From assembly GCA_000181795.3 (NCBI GenBank), contig CM012954.1, forward strand, positions 13,228,265 to 13,292,264: 64,000 bases of DNA. Reading direction: 5' to 3'. Each line of letters starts with the position of its first letter. The first letter of the stretch is position 1. The notes beneath the pieces are model-generated. The model had not been told where the DNA came from and did no database searches. It saw nothing but the letters and a program-made list of their open reading frames with translations. The position numbers and the translations under genes are program-made. Source of the stretch: Trichinella spiralis. Lineage: Eukaryota > Nematoda > Enoplea > Trichinellida > Trichinellidae. Positions 24,162-37,237 of this stretch are shown piece by piece.

Positions 24162-26469
24162 ATGAAAATGAGTGAAATGCAAGATCCACCCTGCGATGCG
24201 ATGGACAAACTTTCCCTGCAACCTCACCAGACCAATTCCAATTCTTCGTCTCCGGTAAAACTGTTCTTATTTTTTATAATTGTTCAATTTATTAATTTCT
24301 ACGTTTATTAAAATTATAAGAAAAAGAAATCTTTTTTTTTTCAAATTAATTCATTCTATAATTCTTTGCTTGTGCAGAAATTGTCAAGTGTATATAGATA
24401 TTGATCTTATTATTTCATTTCAGCAGTGTTAAATTTAATAATTTAAAAGTTGTGATATTTTTGAATTAAATTCCATCTTAAATTTTGAATGCTCATTTCT
24501 TTTCACATCTCCGCGTTAGAAATGTATTGATTTGATTGTATTTGGGTTTTTCTCAATCATCTCATGCATTCCAATCATTAAATAGAATTAATTTAAATAT
24601 TAGTTTGTTTCGACAAAGGGTTGAGACTTGATAGATGAGAAGAAGCATTATTTTGCTTGTAAAATTTTTCTTTCGATTGAAACATCGCTTCGCCTCGTTA
24701 CGGCTCAAAAATTTGCATAATTACTAAAAACAACCTTTTTCGACTGATAATGAATAGAATCAATTTGATTGTCGATTTAGCTGTTTAATCATGTTTATTA
24801 GGAATGTATTTTAATTTCTTTTCATAATATTTAAATGTTATTTTGTAACCAAGTCGATTTGTTCATTTTACTCGCATTTTGGGCAGTGCTGATTAGATTA
24901 AGCAAGCGTTATTAGAATCAACAGAATTTATCATTTGTAAACAAATTTTGTGTGCATAAAATTGTTCAATTATTTGGTCTTTGTTTGTGCAGTTGGAGAT
25001 TTTGTATTTTCATTTTGAAATTAATTTTTTTGAAAAAATATTATTATTCAGTTTTTAACTTTCACCATTATAAAGCTGACAATGTTTTTTATTGCAATAT
25101 CAGTCAGTGTTAGAGTGATGAAATAGAATTGTTCAGTTGTCGATTGCAACATCATTCAATGACCAATGCACCATTCAACATGCCTGCCTGTGTTATGTAC
25201 ATCGACGAATGCTAACAATTACTATTTGTTTTTAGATATTTAAATTTGATCAGACGATTTAAAAGTGAAAAAAATACCAAATGATCGGTTCATGATTAGC
25301 TTTAGTTCTTTCTGTATTATTGTTTTTAATACGAATGAAATATGTGCCGCTTGAAAATCAGATATTTACTGTATCGTTTTAAAAGTGTAATATTTGGATT
25401 TCTGAAGCAAAAATAAATTAATTTTTTCCCCCCGATAATTCACACCGATTTGGAGATTGTTGAATTGTTTTTCTTGTACAGTATCGTGAGATGTGAGATT
25501 TTCAGCCCTGTTCGGCATCGTCCCCGGTTCATAGTGATGCAAGCGTTGTCATGTCTCCCGTTAGTGACATGCTTGTATCACCGGCTAGGTCGGATTGTTC
25601 AATGTCTGCAGTTTCAGTTGACGTCGACTGCATCCAAGAGGGCAATTCATCCCGTCAACGGTCCATTTCCGAAGGCACTCAAGCTATCAAAGGTACAATC
25701 TGTGGTGTACTTTGATAATTCAATCAAAATGATAGCAACGAACGATTTTGTTATTTAATATTCGAGTTCGTTCAATTATGCATAATTGTATGCATAATGT
25801 AATGCTTCAGGTATATTGAAGCATCGAACTGAACGATGTTATTCGGAATGCGATGCCAATGATTCGTTGGATGTAGACTGCAGCAGCTGCACGTCGTTGA
25901 CTAACATTAGCAGCAGTGATTCGGGCAGCGTGCCGAAGAAGACGGTTCGCTTCTGCGAGGAAATTGTCCGAGGGGTTTATTTCACGAATGTGGTCAGCAG
26001 TGGCAAAAGCAGAACTAAGAGGCTGAACCGACGTCGAAGGCTTCGACGCTCGAACCGTGGTTTAGCCGGTGCCGGCCAATCATCCACCCCGAATATTCCT
26101 CCGGGTAGTTTGTTGTCCGGCTCGACGGTCGAAGTCGACGTCGATCTGGGGACGGGGCACCACCAGCACCAAGTGGAACCGTCCGGTTGGCGAGCATCGA
26201 CGGCGCCGGATCCTGACCAATGTCCAACGATTGAGGAAAATGCCCGCCTGGGCTCGGCGCCTTATGAAATTGGCCGACGCATTGCCAACAGTCGTTTCCG
26301 GGTGGTTCCGGTTCACTTGCCATGCACGTCTGCCAACAATGAACAAGCTGGCTCAAATCAAATAGCTGCTAACAAAAATTCACCACGAATGAACAGTCTT
26401 GACAGCGGCGTCGAAACAATGTCCTCTTCTTCTCTTGGTCCTGGAAATTGTGATACTATGTGGCCATGA
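24162..26469 (+). CDS. Basic Ser-rich protein with GILK/KKTVRF box resembling the Kintoun C-terminus
   Basis: Function unknown. Exons are 24162-24254, 25506-25692 and 25811-26469, giving 312 aa. The first ATG opens MKMSEMQDPPCDAMDKLSLQ. The middle is Ser-rich and low-complexity. Residues about 94-180 carry GILKHRTERCYSECDANDSL, then VPKKTVRFCEEIVRGVYF, then a basic cluster (KRLNRRRRLRRSNR). KTVRF fits the RVxF docking motif for protein phosphatase 1. The same order (GILK-R, Ser-rich spacer, KKTVRF, aromatic, basic tail) is, from memory, that of the C-terminal part of Kintoun/DNAAF2, a dynein arm assembly factor; the N-terminal PIH domain of that family is absent. The rest of the protein has no domain that I recognise. 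Intron 1 is 1251 nt and seems empty. The splice model is supported by phase and continuous sense. Confidence 0.7.
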
Positions 26470-26973
26470 TGTGAACATCCATTTCTATAAGGTTATTTTT
26501 ATTCACCATTTATTTTGCGTATTTTTATTATGGAATATTATTACAAAATCAATTTAATTATTGCATTTATTCGTTTTGTTTTCTTGTTTGAACTTTCCCA
26601 AATTTGTTTGCCACCAGCAATTTGGTTTTACTCTCAGTTTGCTGTTACGTTACTTATGTTTTAGTGTTATATGTATGCATATATATATATATATACATTT
26701 ATTATTTGTTATTACGGGACAGTTTTTGCCTTACAAATCAGGGCATTTTGAATATTTGACAAAAATAAAACGTCGCATGTTTTAATTTATTTTTATTTAA
26801 ATTTATAAATGCAAAATGTACAAAAAAAAATACATCAGATGAAAGAGGACAAATAGAGAAAAACTGTTTGTAAAGTAAAAGGCAGCTAAACCCGATTAAG
26901 TAGTGTGTTGGAAAAAGGAAAGATAAGGACAAGAAATTGAGCGATAAAATTGATTGACTGATTGATTGATTGA
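26470..26973. other. 3' intergenic region between convergent genes
   Basis: AT-rich with a short TA run at about 26677-26695 and a TGAT tetranucleotide run at 26951-26972 just outside the transporter stop codon. No gene seen. Confidence 0.5.
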
Positions 26974-29870
26974 TTAATTGTCGGTTTTTATAAATTCGAT
27001 AATATCCATTACGCTGATCGTGGTGCCGGCGACGAGTCCGATCAAACCGTAAAGCGCGATCACTGTATTCAGTATCATCATGGAAATGAAATGCTTTTTC
27101 GATATGGGATTGGTGTACAAGTTGATCATGTCCAAAATTGGGGGAATAATCAACGCCAGTGAAGCACCGGTAAGCGAACCCACCAATGAAATGATCAAAC
27201 TCAACGAAGAAACCACTTCTGCGAACGTGACTAAAACAACAACAATGATGATGATGATGATGATAAATTTAATAATATATTATTAGATTAAAAGTTTCCT
27301 ATTACATGTTAAAAGGATGAACCCATATCTGGCTGCGTATTCCAATAACATTCGCTTCACTTGTTTATCTCGAAATTTTTCTTTGATAAATGTTGCAATC
27401 AAATCCATCGGTACGTAAAATTGCAGAGGATACGAAAATGCGACTGCAATTGCGATAAGAATTTTCACCGTTCGGCAGAGTCTGAAAGCATTTCTCTCAT
27501 TCAATTTCTTCTGCTACTTCGTTATTATGCTAATAAATAAAAAAAACGATCGATTCAACGAATCTAATCACTTACGGATTGTCGTACGGTAAATTCAGAG
27601 TTATACTGTCTTGTATACCGTCTCCGTAACGAATGTAACCGAAAAATCCAAATGCTATGTAAAACAAAGTGACCACAATGCAGCTGGTATTCAAAACACC
27701 ATTCCACGTAGTAAAATCAACCGGAGTTTTCATTCGATTTTCTACAGGCAATACCTGTGCATCAAGAAATAATAATTGTGAATATTATTGACATATTGGT
27801 TTCATATTTCTCCACATTCATACCACAGTAATCGCCTCGAAAGAGAACATGATCGTTCCAAATGCCAGCGGTAATGTATCCCAGCTTTGGAATGCTGGCA
27901 AATTTGACGAATCCGGTCGAACTTGAAAAATAAAATACAAAGTCACAGACAAGACAACAACGTAGATAAGGTTAGCTGCGGTGGATAAAATTGTCAAATA
28001 TTTCAAATAACGCAACGATCCGGCCAACAACAGCAACGGCAAAACGATCGCCATGTAAACGTGAACTGACCAATCGCTGATAAAATCAAACCCCTTGAAA
28101 AAACCAATTGAATTGCATTTATTCACCCATTTCATATGCAAATTTTTATACTTGTTGCAAGTTGGCCGCGATGAAAGCAAAATAAGCGGCGCAAATTCCA
28201 AACTGACACAAACCAATTAACACGTTGACAATAATTCTAAATAACAAAAGTATTTTATTTCTCTTTTTTTAATAAGAATTCATCTCAAAATTTTCTCATT
28301 GATCAAAGTATTTTATTTAAAAATAATTCAACAACAAAAAGAAAAAAATACATCCTATTTTCCTGTACAATAATTGTGTGAAAAAAATCAAACTTGAAAA
28401 CCGGTTTTATTTATAATTAACTCGTCATTTGTAACAAATGAACTTCCATTCGATGAATAAAATCAAAAAATATATCTATTCCGATTTTGATCAACGAATA
28501 AAATATTTTGTGAATAAAGATAAATGACACCATTATTAGAATTATTGAATATTTGCTATTCTGAAAATATTTCAACTTCCGTTTATAAAATAACAATCGA
28601 TAATAATAATAATAATGAATATTACTGTACAAAATTGTTGTCAAAATATTTGACAGTTGACTTGACAAGTTCATAAACATAACTGGTATAATATATTATG
28701 AAGTTTTATTAATCATACGACTTTAATTTTTGATCAATTCGAAAAACTTGATCAAATATGACAATGACAAATTGAAAAAATTATCATAGAACTCTTCTCA
28801 TTGACAATTTTTAATAGTGAAAATATACTTTTTGACGCCTTTTCAGAAAAATCTTGTCACCGTCTGACCTTTGTAAATCGAATGGCAAAAATTAACCGAA
28901 CCATATGCCAATAAAATATTTATTACCCACTTGTCTTATCAAATCTGATTATTAAATGATTTTTAGATAAATCACGACCTTGAATAATCAGTCAAAATTG
29001 ATTACAAAAAATCTTACTGACGTCAATATTTTGATAACTTTGCGGTTGTTTTTTTTTCTATTATTAAATTTCTCAGTAAGCTTCACTTTTGAATTCAAAT
29101 TTACCTGGAAGCTTTAGCAAAGCGAGTCAGTGATTTTGGCCCGTTTGCAAATGTCAATTCGACCACTTTACCATAATCGAGTGCCACTTGCTTAGTTCTG
29201 AAAAAAATCATTTGAAAAAAATCTTTTTTTTTAATTCTTGATTGTAGATTTACTGTAAGCAAAATTTTTGCGCTCTTCGGGCTAAGATTTGCAAACAGAA
29301 AATTGCAATGGTGTTGTTCAGTAATAAAAGCACTATGCCAGCCTGAAATTGAAAAAAAATTTACCAAAGTATGAAAGCTGTGTTTGACGAGAAAATTAAT
29401 TTTTCTTTACCCAAAGTCCAGCGTTGCGAAAAGCCTGTGGCAGTGCGAAAATACCGGTGCCGCATAAAGCTTTTATCAAACTCATCACAGCTTGATCATT
29501 ACTACAATATCGATCGTTTCGATTTGGCATTTATTGCAACTGACATCTCATTATAGCAAAAAGTTGAATGAACTTTTTGCACAAGATTTATGCTAATTTC
29601 AGAAACTTTTACCTACCTGATTGTGTTTTTTTTCTCTTTTCGTTTCAAATGTAGCCAAGATTCCAAAGTAGGAGCCGCTGTGGATGCAGGAACTTTTTGC
29701 TGCTCATTGCTTTCGATAATTTCAGTTGGTATTTCAATTTGTAATGGAGGATTGTTGGATTCGGTCGAACAAATGGAACCATCGACGCTGGGCAAATGCA
29801 ACAATTCTACTCTCGACGAAACGCTCGACCATCGTTGCACTTGTGCCGGTGCTGATTTGTTGCTTGCCAT
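26974..29870 (-). CDS. Amino acid transporter, SLC36/PAT (AAAP) type
   Basis: Multipass proton-coupled amino acid transporter of the plasma membrane or lysosome. Nine exons (minus): 29870-29617, 29501-29411, 29342-29254, 29197-29105, 28236-28152, 28093-27824, 27754-27576, 27481-27306 and 27230-26974, giving 497 aa, the usual PAT length. A hydrophilic N-tail of about 85 residues (MASNKSAPAQVQRWSSVSSR) precedes TM1. The TM1 motif is MSLIKALCGTGIFALPQAFR, like the GTG-LP signature of the family. Later landmarks are FGTIMFSFEAITVVLPVENR, FGFFGYIRYGDGIQDSITLN and FYVPMDLI. About ten or eleven hydrophobic segments can be traced. Intron 5 (28237-29104) is long and empty. Substrate choice cannot be read from sequence. 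Confidence 0.92.
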
Positions 29871-32094
29871 TGGTTTTTTGAAAATTCAAAATCTGACGGT
29901 ATAAAAAGTTTTGATTAAAAAATATTTTCAACAAATGAATAATTTTTCCAACACTGGTCAATTATATACATAACAAATCGACGAGCGGTAACTAATGCGG
30001 CAGCGCCTTTAAATTATTGGTGGACATAGTTGAGCATATCGATCATAAAGCATGACAACCAACCGACTGGTTCCTATTTGACAGACATTCAAAACAAACT
30101 ATACTTCCGCTTATTCTGTCATATGCAAACAAATAGCATCATTATGAAACCAAATTTAAATCAACTTGAAACTGGAAATAGTTCTTTTCTTAAAAACAAT
30201 TAATCATTAAAGGAAGATAAATATTTTAAAAAATAAATTGTTAATTTTGCAAAAATGACTTCTATTTCCTTTGTGGAAAGGAAGGAGTGTCCAAGCTCAT
30301 AATAATATTCTCTGGTTTAGTATTGGACAGTTACGTTGCCTCGGGACGTACCTGTTACTCTGCCTTATGGATAATTGTTATTTTTGAGTTTACTGATTGC
30401 ATCATATGCCTGTCATCCAATGCCCGGAAGGGAAATTATTGATTGACAAAATTTTATACATGCACCACTATTGGAATCGGTCGAGAAACGGGTCGTGATG
30501 CCCCAACTCTCTTAACGCCCAGTTTTTCTGCCAACATACACTGCATATGGTAATTCTGAATGTTGGCCGGGCATGAGATGAAGCATTCCCTTAGCCAAAG
30601 TTGGAGAAACTGGATTTCTGCTCCTTTGGCATACTTTATCTTCAAATTGTCTATGAATAGACTGATAAATTTAGCCTTTATTCTCGATTAAACCATGATT
30701 TAAATATTCTTTTTCATATCCGTTCAATTAAGCACTGGCCATTGTTTACTTCCTATTCATTTTCAAGCAAATGCATTCTATCAGCAGAAGTAATTCTCTT
30801 TTGTTTATACTCTGTTGATGCTTTGTCAAGGTGAATTGCTGAAGAAATGTGAAAAGAAATTTAATTGTAAAAATAAACAAAATAAAATAAAGAAACTATG
30901 CAAATACATCAGTGAATAAGGCAGAAAATTATGCGGATACTAGAAACAGTCGAAGTTTGCAATGCAAACAGACAAAATGCCAGCGTCATATGATTTGTTT
31001 GTTGTTTGTTGGCTTGTTTCCTTCTAGCTGTTCAACAAACTTAGAATATTGCCAAACTATTGTTGGTCGGAAACCACTGTACTACTAAACTAGCTGACTA
31101 CGTACAATCCGGCTTACGTCGGATGGAACACTATGTCGCAGTGATAGATGTGTAATTATGCAGTAAATTCATTCCGCCTTACAATTTTCAGCTTATTAAT
31201 TCTGCCGCATAATTTTATCTTGAAAATCATTTATGACAGAAACTGTAGTTTGTAATCTGCGTGCACATTCAGTATAAGTAAATTAGCACACTTTGTTGAG
31301 TTGCAAGTTTCAAGAAGTGCACAAGTGGGAAATGCCTCATTGTTAACGTTGTAACCATATCAATTTGTAATCACATTCAAGGAACTTGATTAAATTTTTA
31401 CAAATTATGCTTCTCGTTAAGAAATCAGTAATTTGAAAAAAAATTAAATAAAAATTTAAAAAAAAAGCATTTTTTATTTCAATGAACCTGTGTTTTATTT
31501 TATTATTATTACATTTGTTCAATATTTCATATTTAATTTTTCAGTAGATTATATAAATTAAATATTATAATCATTTTAAATTTACCACTTTTTCATTTGT
31601 ATCGAGAATAAACTATTGTTTGAACTTACTTATAGAACAGTACTTTACGGATACTGTAACTCAATAAGTAGCAAGTGTCACATTTTTTGGGTTACTTTGG
31701 GCCTGTCGTTCTCCAACATTACTAATTTTTGAACGTGTTTTTTTGCGTAAGATTATGATTTTTAATCAAGTTGTGATAAGTTTTATTATTTTTTCTTTGT
31801 TTTACTTGTTCTCTCAATTCTGAATAACAAGGAAAAGATTTTTATCTCATTGAAGAGCCACAATTTTGACCGTTTATAAATTTATTTAAATTGATTTATT
31901 TTGACAGTTATTTATTTTCCAGAATTTGAATTTTTTGTCCTGACATTTCATTTCCTGATCTTGAATGATAGTTTTTAAAAGCTTATTGTTTTTAAATCTG
32001 ATTTAAGTTTATTTCCAGAAAATGTTGTGCTTATGGTGACAATTGTAATTTATTATGATGATAATTTTGAAAATATTTTTAGAAGTTGTGAATA
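29871..32094. other. Divergent intergenic region between transporter and NXF1
   Basis: A 2.2-kb region with the promoters of both genes. An open minus-strand stretch at about 30454-30690, without an ATG start, is the only frame of note and is not called. No RNA gene was recognised. Confidence 0.5.
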
Positions 32095-35000
32095 ATGGCA
32101 TCCCATATGCGACGTCCAAATACCAATGCTTATAGAAGTCGACTTGTTTATGGCGCAAAGAGCTCGAGCACAAATCAGTGAGAATTCTACTTTTGTTGTT
32201 ATCTTTCATTTTTAAGATGATTACATCGTAATAGTAATTAATTTTCAGCTATTTAAAAATGTAGAAAATTTTTAATAGTTTTTAATTCTTGTCTTTATTT
32301 TTATATTTTGAATTAGTATTGTTATTGAAGAGTACATAGGCATGCGGTAAAAGACATGAAAAATTCATACTTTATTTCCTTAATTATAATGATTTGTATT
32401 ACCATTGAATGTATCGTACACCTATTTATGAAATTATTTAGATTGCGAAATGTATTTAAAATAATATTATTGCGTGTTTGGTTATTTTTGAAAAATATAT
32501 TTTTTTCTGTATTAGAATAATTTATGTCAGCAGCATGCGTGTTTAATATTTTGTTTGGAAGATAAATTTTGGAATTTTGTGTAATTTTGTTTAGACCAAC
32601 AACCAGTCGTTCCACTGGTGTACGAAGAACGGTGAATAAAAGTGTTTTTGAACGCATCAGCGGACGACTGAGCGTATCAAAAAGACAAAAAAACACTGCT
32701 GCTACCGCGCGTGCTAGTGGTTGGACAAGGATAACTGTACGAACGAAATCGATTTGTTTAATTGATATTGTTTAATTTAATTTGTCTTCAAGGTGAGAAA
32801 TGGAAAAGATTTATCAGAAAGTGAAATTATCGCTGCTTTGGAAGATTTTTTAAAAAGTCCTGTCCATCCGTTTTGCATTTCAAATTTGGACAATGGTGAT
32901 GTTACGTTTTATGTGCGCAAAAGCGAAGAAGGAAGCGCAATTTTATCTGCTTCACGTCGTGCTACAACGTCATCTGGGAGAAAAGTAAACAACAAAACAT
33001 TAAAGCAGCTCATTTCTATTTGAAATTTTTAAGATTTGTATTTTCCATTGATATTTTTTAATTTATTTTTTGTATTTTGCTTTTACTGATTTGTTAAATC
33101 AATATCAGTTGATGAAGAATTCCGGTTTTTTACGTTTTTGACAGTAATTGGGAGTGGATGAAAAGTAATTTTAGACTGATGACAGAGAAATGATAAATTT
33201 CTTTTCATCATTTTAGTTAGTTATTGAAACTCAGTCAGCTTCACCACCATGTATTGAATTGGTTGATGCGGATAAAGAGGTGTTGAGGCAAGTATTGGAT
33301 TCGTTGTTTTGTGCTGGAACGCATCATTTAAATTTGGGATGCTTCTCCCAGAATACAGGTATTATTTTTTGTTATACAATTTGAAAATTTTAATTTCTGA
33401 AAGTTTTTTTTTGCAGTAATTCGCAACCATCGCGAATACATGCCTGTCAATCGCAACAGCGTGATGTTGGCAATTGCAACTTTGTTATCCGAGCAAGGCG
33501 GTTTAATACATTCTATAGACTTGTCGAACAATCGTCTTCGGTATTTGGACTATTTGGCAAATTTAGTCTCATTCACGAGAAATGTTATTGCGCTGGATCT
33601 TAACGAAAATCAAGTAAGTTGTGAATGAAAGGAAGGAAAATGGACATTGATTACATGTGTAAATTAATTATTTGTTTCCATTTTTCTGTTTAGGTGGATT
33701 CAGTGGATGAGTTGCGTAAGCTGAGTGGTTGGAAGTTGAGCCAGTTGAATATAAAGCAAAATCCATTCTATAAACATTTTAAATCAGAATCGGAGTATCA
33801 CAGGTTTGTTTTTGTTCGGTTTTTTGTTTTATTTGTTTTTTTCCGGCTGCACCTCGACGTTGACGTTGTATTTTGGTTGTCTCTACGTCCAGGCGACTTT
33901 ACACTTTTAGTTGCAACGGTTGTAGAGATTGCACAGCAGTCTTTAATGACATCATTGTCATTTCTACCAAATGATCTTATACTTATAGAGCCATGCTATC
34001 AGTATTTCCCCAGCTGACTTTGCTTGTGAGTGTATTGTTTTTTTGTGTTTGTTTGTTTGTTTTTTTAAACATATGTAATTTATTTAACTTAGGATGGTGT
34101 ACCTGTGGTAAAAGAGGAGACGGTGAATTTTGGTCTTGATGTACCAACTGCATCTGCAGCACAAATAAACTGGCCTCCAGCGTTGGTAACATTTTTTGCA
34201 TCTCTTTTCACCAACCACTGATGGTCATATTCATTCTAGTTATGACAGCTGATATTATAAATTTTCGGCACTTTGTCATACGCGTTAATTTTCCGTTAAA
34301 AAATTATTCATCTTGTTATTTAGGGAAGTTTTCTCGTCAATGATGAATTGAAAGACTTGTTAATTCGATTTTTTATGGAATACTATAGCTGTTTTGATAG
34401 CACAGAAACATCCCAGCGTGAAAAGCTTTTGCATGCTTACACAAAAACGGTACAAATTTACAATTCCGGCAGTTGAATATTGATTTTAATATTTCTATTT
34501 ATTTCTTTTAGTCGTTATTTTCTTTAACGGCCGACGTATCTTACTCGACTAAAGATTGGTAGAATGAGATCCGTTACTTGTATAGAAGTATTGTTAATTC
34601 TTTCTTCCTTATTATCATATTTAGTGTCAAGCAAAGAACTGCATTGAGAAATTTATACCGAGACAGTCATAACATTGTTCGAATTTCTGTATGGAAATCG
34701 TTTCGTGACAGACTGGTGAAGCGAGGACATATGAATATTGTTGGCCATTTGTCGTCCGCATTTCCACGCACTCAACATGATCCATCGTCATTTTTGCTCG
34801 ACATCTTTTTCGTTTCTGTAAATAGGTAGTATTTTATAATCAGTTTACAAATTGAGAATTATTTATTAGGGAGATTTGATTGGCTGTTGTATGAATGGTT
34901 CGATGAAAATGATCTCTGAAGGGGAGCCGGACGTTTTCTTGCTATTTACCCGCAGTTTTATTTTACGTCGTGTAACAGCACAAGGGTAAGCAAGGAATTT

Positions 35001-35496
35001 TTTGAAATATAATTAAATATAATATATATTTTTTCTAATTTTTATTTTCCAATTTCAGACTTTGCATAGAGAATGACATGATAAACGTGCGTAATGTCAG
35101 TGAAGAAGAATTGCGATCGTACACAACGACAGTACAGAATGCTTTGAATGCCCCACCCCAAGTTAATCAGCAAATCGGACAAATAACTGCACCTTCGGCG
35201 TCCACTGATACGTCTGTTAATTTGGGTTCTCAAGTTGCACAATCGCCAGTTGCTATGGGAGAATTGCTTAGCAGAGAAACGAATTTGCGGTTGGAATGGG
35301 CAATGAAGTGAGTTTATACGTTTTGGTTGTTCGGTCAACTTTTGGCATTGGAATTGTTTATTAATTTTTATCCGAATTTTTTTCTCCCTCGTGTAGATGT
35401 TTGGAAGATAACGGGTGGCAATACAATGATGCAAAAAATGCTTTTTTTCGACTGCTGGAACAAGGAAACGTACCCCCGCAAGCTTTCATAAATTAA
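32095..35496 (+). CDS. NXF1: Nuclear RNA export factor 1 (NXF1/TAP)
   Basis: Main mRNA export receptor; with NXT1 it carries mRNPs through nuclear pores. Fourteen exons: 32095-32177, 32595-32736, 32793-32984, 33217-33358, 33417-33613, 33694-33803, 33989-34025, 34093-34185, 34324-34449, 34512-34558, 34625-34817, 34870-34985, 35059-35307 and 35397-35496, giving 608 aa (human 619). Domains in order: a short basic N-terminus; the pseudo-RRM starting GWTRITVRNGKDLSESE; leucine-rich repeats (GLIHSIDLSNNRLRYLD, VIALDLNENQ); the NTF2-like domain (LLIRFFMEYYSCFDS to GHLSSAFPRTQHDPSSFLLD); and a C-terminal UBA-like domain (WAMKCLEDNGWQYNDAKNAF) that binds FG nucleoporins. Exon 7 is a 37-nt micro-exon. 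An acceptor-like TTTTTAG lies 12 nt before the ATG. Confidence 0.96.
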
Positions 35497-37237
35497 ATTC
35501 ATTTTTCTTCTGTAATTAATTTTCCTTTTTGCAACCGAAATGTATTGTAAATGATGAGTTAGTTGCATGCTTTGTTTATTATTTATTTTTGTTTTTATTT
35601 TTGTAAAATATGTTGTAGGTTACTGAATGTGTTTTTTAAAAGATAATTTTTTTGGAGACTAGTAATTTTTTTAACGTTTAATTTTCATTTAATTTTTTCT
35701 TTTGTTGTCGAAAATGAGCAAAGTTTTCTGTCTCTCTGCTCGTTAGTTTTTTTTTACTACTTTTGGACGGGGCCTCTGAGAAAGAATTGTAATCAGTGTT
35801 ACTAGTTGGTAAATGGCAATTGGAAACCAATCGACATTTGTTCGAAGTGAAAACTGATATTCAGAATAAATATTCAGAAATTTCCATAATTAATGGAATT
35901 TCGAAGAGCATTGTGTATTCTCAAAAGAGCGGAAATTTTTATCACAGGCAGCATTATCACTCATTTATTTGGGTGACAATGGGTTGCCGATGGATGGAAA
36001 TTGTTGCGTTTGTTGTACATGGAACAAAATTTTGCATTATTGGGAAGCAGGCCAAATTTTTTGCTGAAAAAAATTCAATTGGAAAAAATGGAACGAAACA
36101 ATTCATATATAATGAGGAGAATGGTGATTTTCCAGTTGATGCTTTTTCGCAAAGCTTGGTCGAATGTACATACCATCACAGCTGTGTGCGTACAAACGAA
36201 GCAGACGATGGTTGTTTGCTTCTTGTTTTTGAAATTGGATTCGTGTTTTCATTTTACAAATAGTCGATTTCTTTCCATTTATGCCTGAACTGCTGAACAC
36301 TGAATAAGTATATTGGTATCCCAAGTGAATTTTATTTTATTTTATTTTATTTTATTTTAGTTGCTTATTTTTGTTTAATTTATCTCCGATCCCCCAACCC
36401 ACCTTCGCCCGTATATTTTGTCTGAATTTGATAAGCTGTACCTTCTGCCGTATTGTTTGACTTTCAGTTGAATATTTTTTTCTCTAATAATATCATCTTC
36501 AGTTTCAATTATTAATTATTAAATGTGTTCATTTATTGAATGTTGTGAAAGTTTGTGACTTTGTTAATATGTATTTTGTTTTTGAAACTTTGCCCAGTAA
36601 AACTGTTAATAAGGAGACAAAACAGTGTAAATAAAAATAGATTGGAAAATGAACTGCGTAATCATCTGCCTTTTGCAAATTTTCATTACGTTACCAACGC
36701 CTATACGATTTCGTCTTTCAAATATTAAATAATAACATATTTATAAATAAAAAATTGCATTATTTTTTTTAATGCATTCCAAAATTTGTATGTTTATGTC
36801 AAACACTGAGCTAAATAATTTTAAGATATAATTCTTTATCGTATACCTAACCTATCGATCATTTACAGTTTGACCTTTTGACCGTAATCAGTTGTCCTCT
36901 AGATTGTGTATGTGCATTTGTGATTTCTGTGCTTTTCTTTGCCAAACTTTTTAATTCATTTTTTAGAATAAAACACATGAATATAAAATAACATGTTTAT
37001 TAATGAAATACTGATACTGAAAAATATGAAGTTGCAGCAGATTAGGAGTAAAAAATGCATGAGCAAGTTCATTCGTGCATATATAGATAACATCAATGAA
37101 CTATAACAAGATTTGCATAACTGGAACACGTGCAAATTCAATGAGATATGAGGATAAATAACAAGGCAATCATGGATATGTAAATTCTATCAAAGAAGGC
37201 TAGTCTGGCAGCAGTGCTGATAAGGTTAATAATAATA
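35497..37237. other. 3' intergenic region between convergent genes
   Basis: No gene called. It contains a TTTTA pentanucleotide run (36330-36360) and a plus-strand frame of 155 codons (35796-36263) that opens at GTG rather than ATG and has no recognisable domain. Probably the NXF1 3' UTR plus spacer. Confidence 0.5.
36330..36360. repeat. (TTTTA)n microsatellite
   Basis: About six tandem ATTTT units. Confidence 0.85.

Noticed and set aside
30240-30420. Possible small nuclear RNA suggested by mixed-base sequence and a U1-like string
   Set aside because: No complete match to U1, U2, U4, U5, U6 or spliced-leader RNA could be built, and no Sm-site context was convincing.
35796-36263. A 155-codon plus-strand frame after NXF1
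   Set aside because: It opens at GTG, has no ATG near its start, no recognisable domain and no splice context; most likely 3' UTR or spacer.
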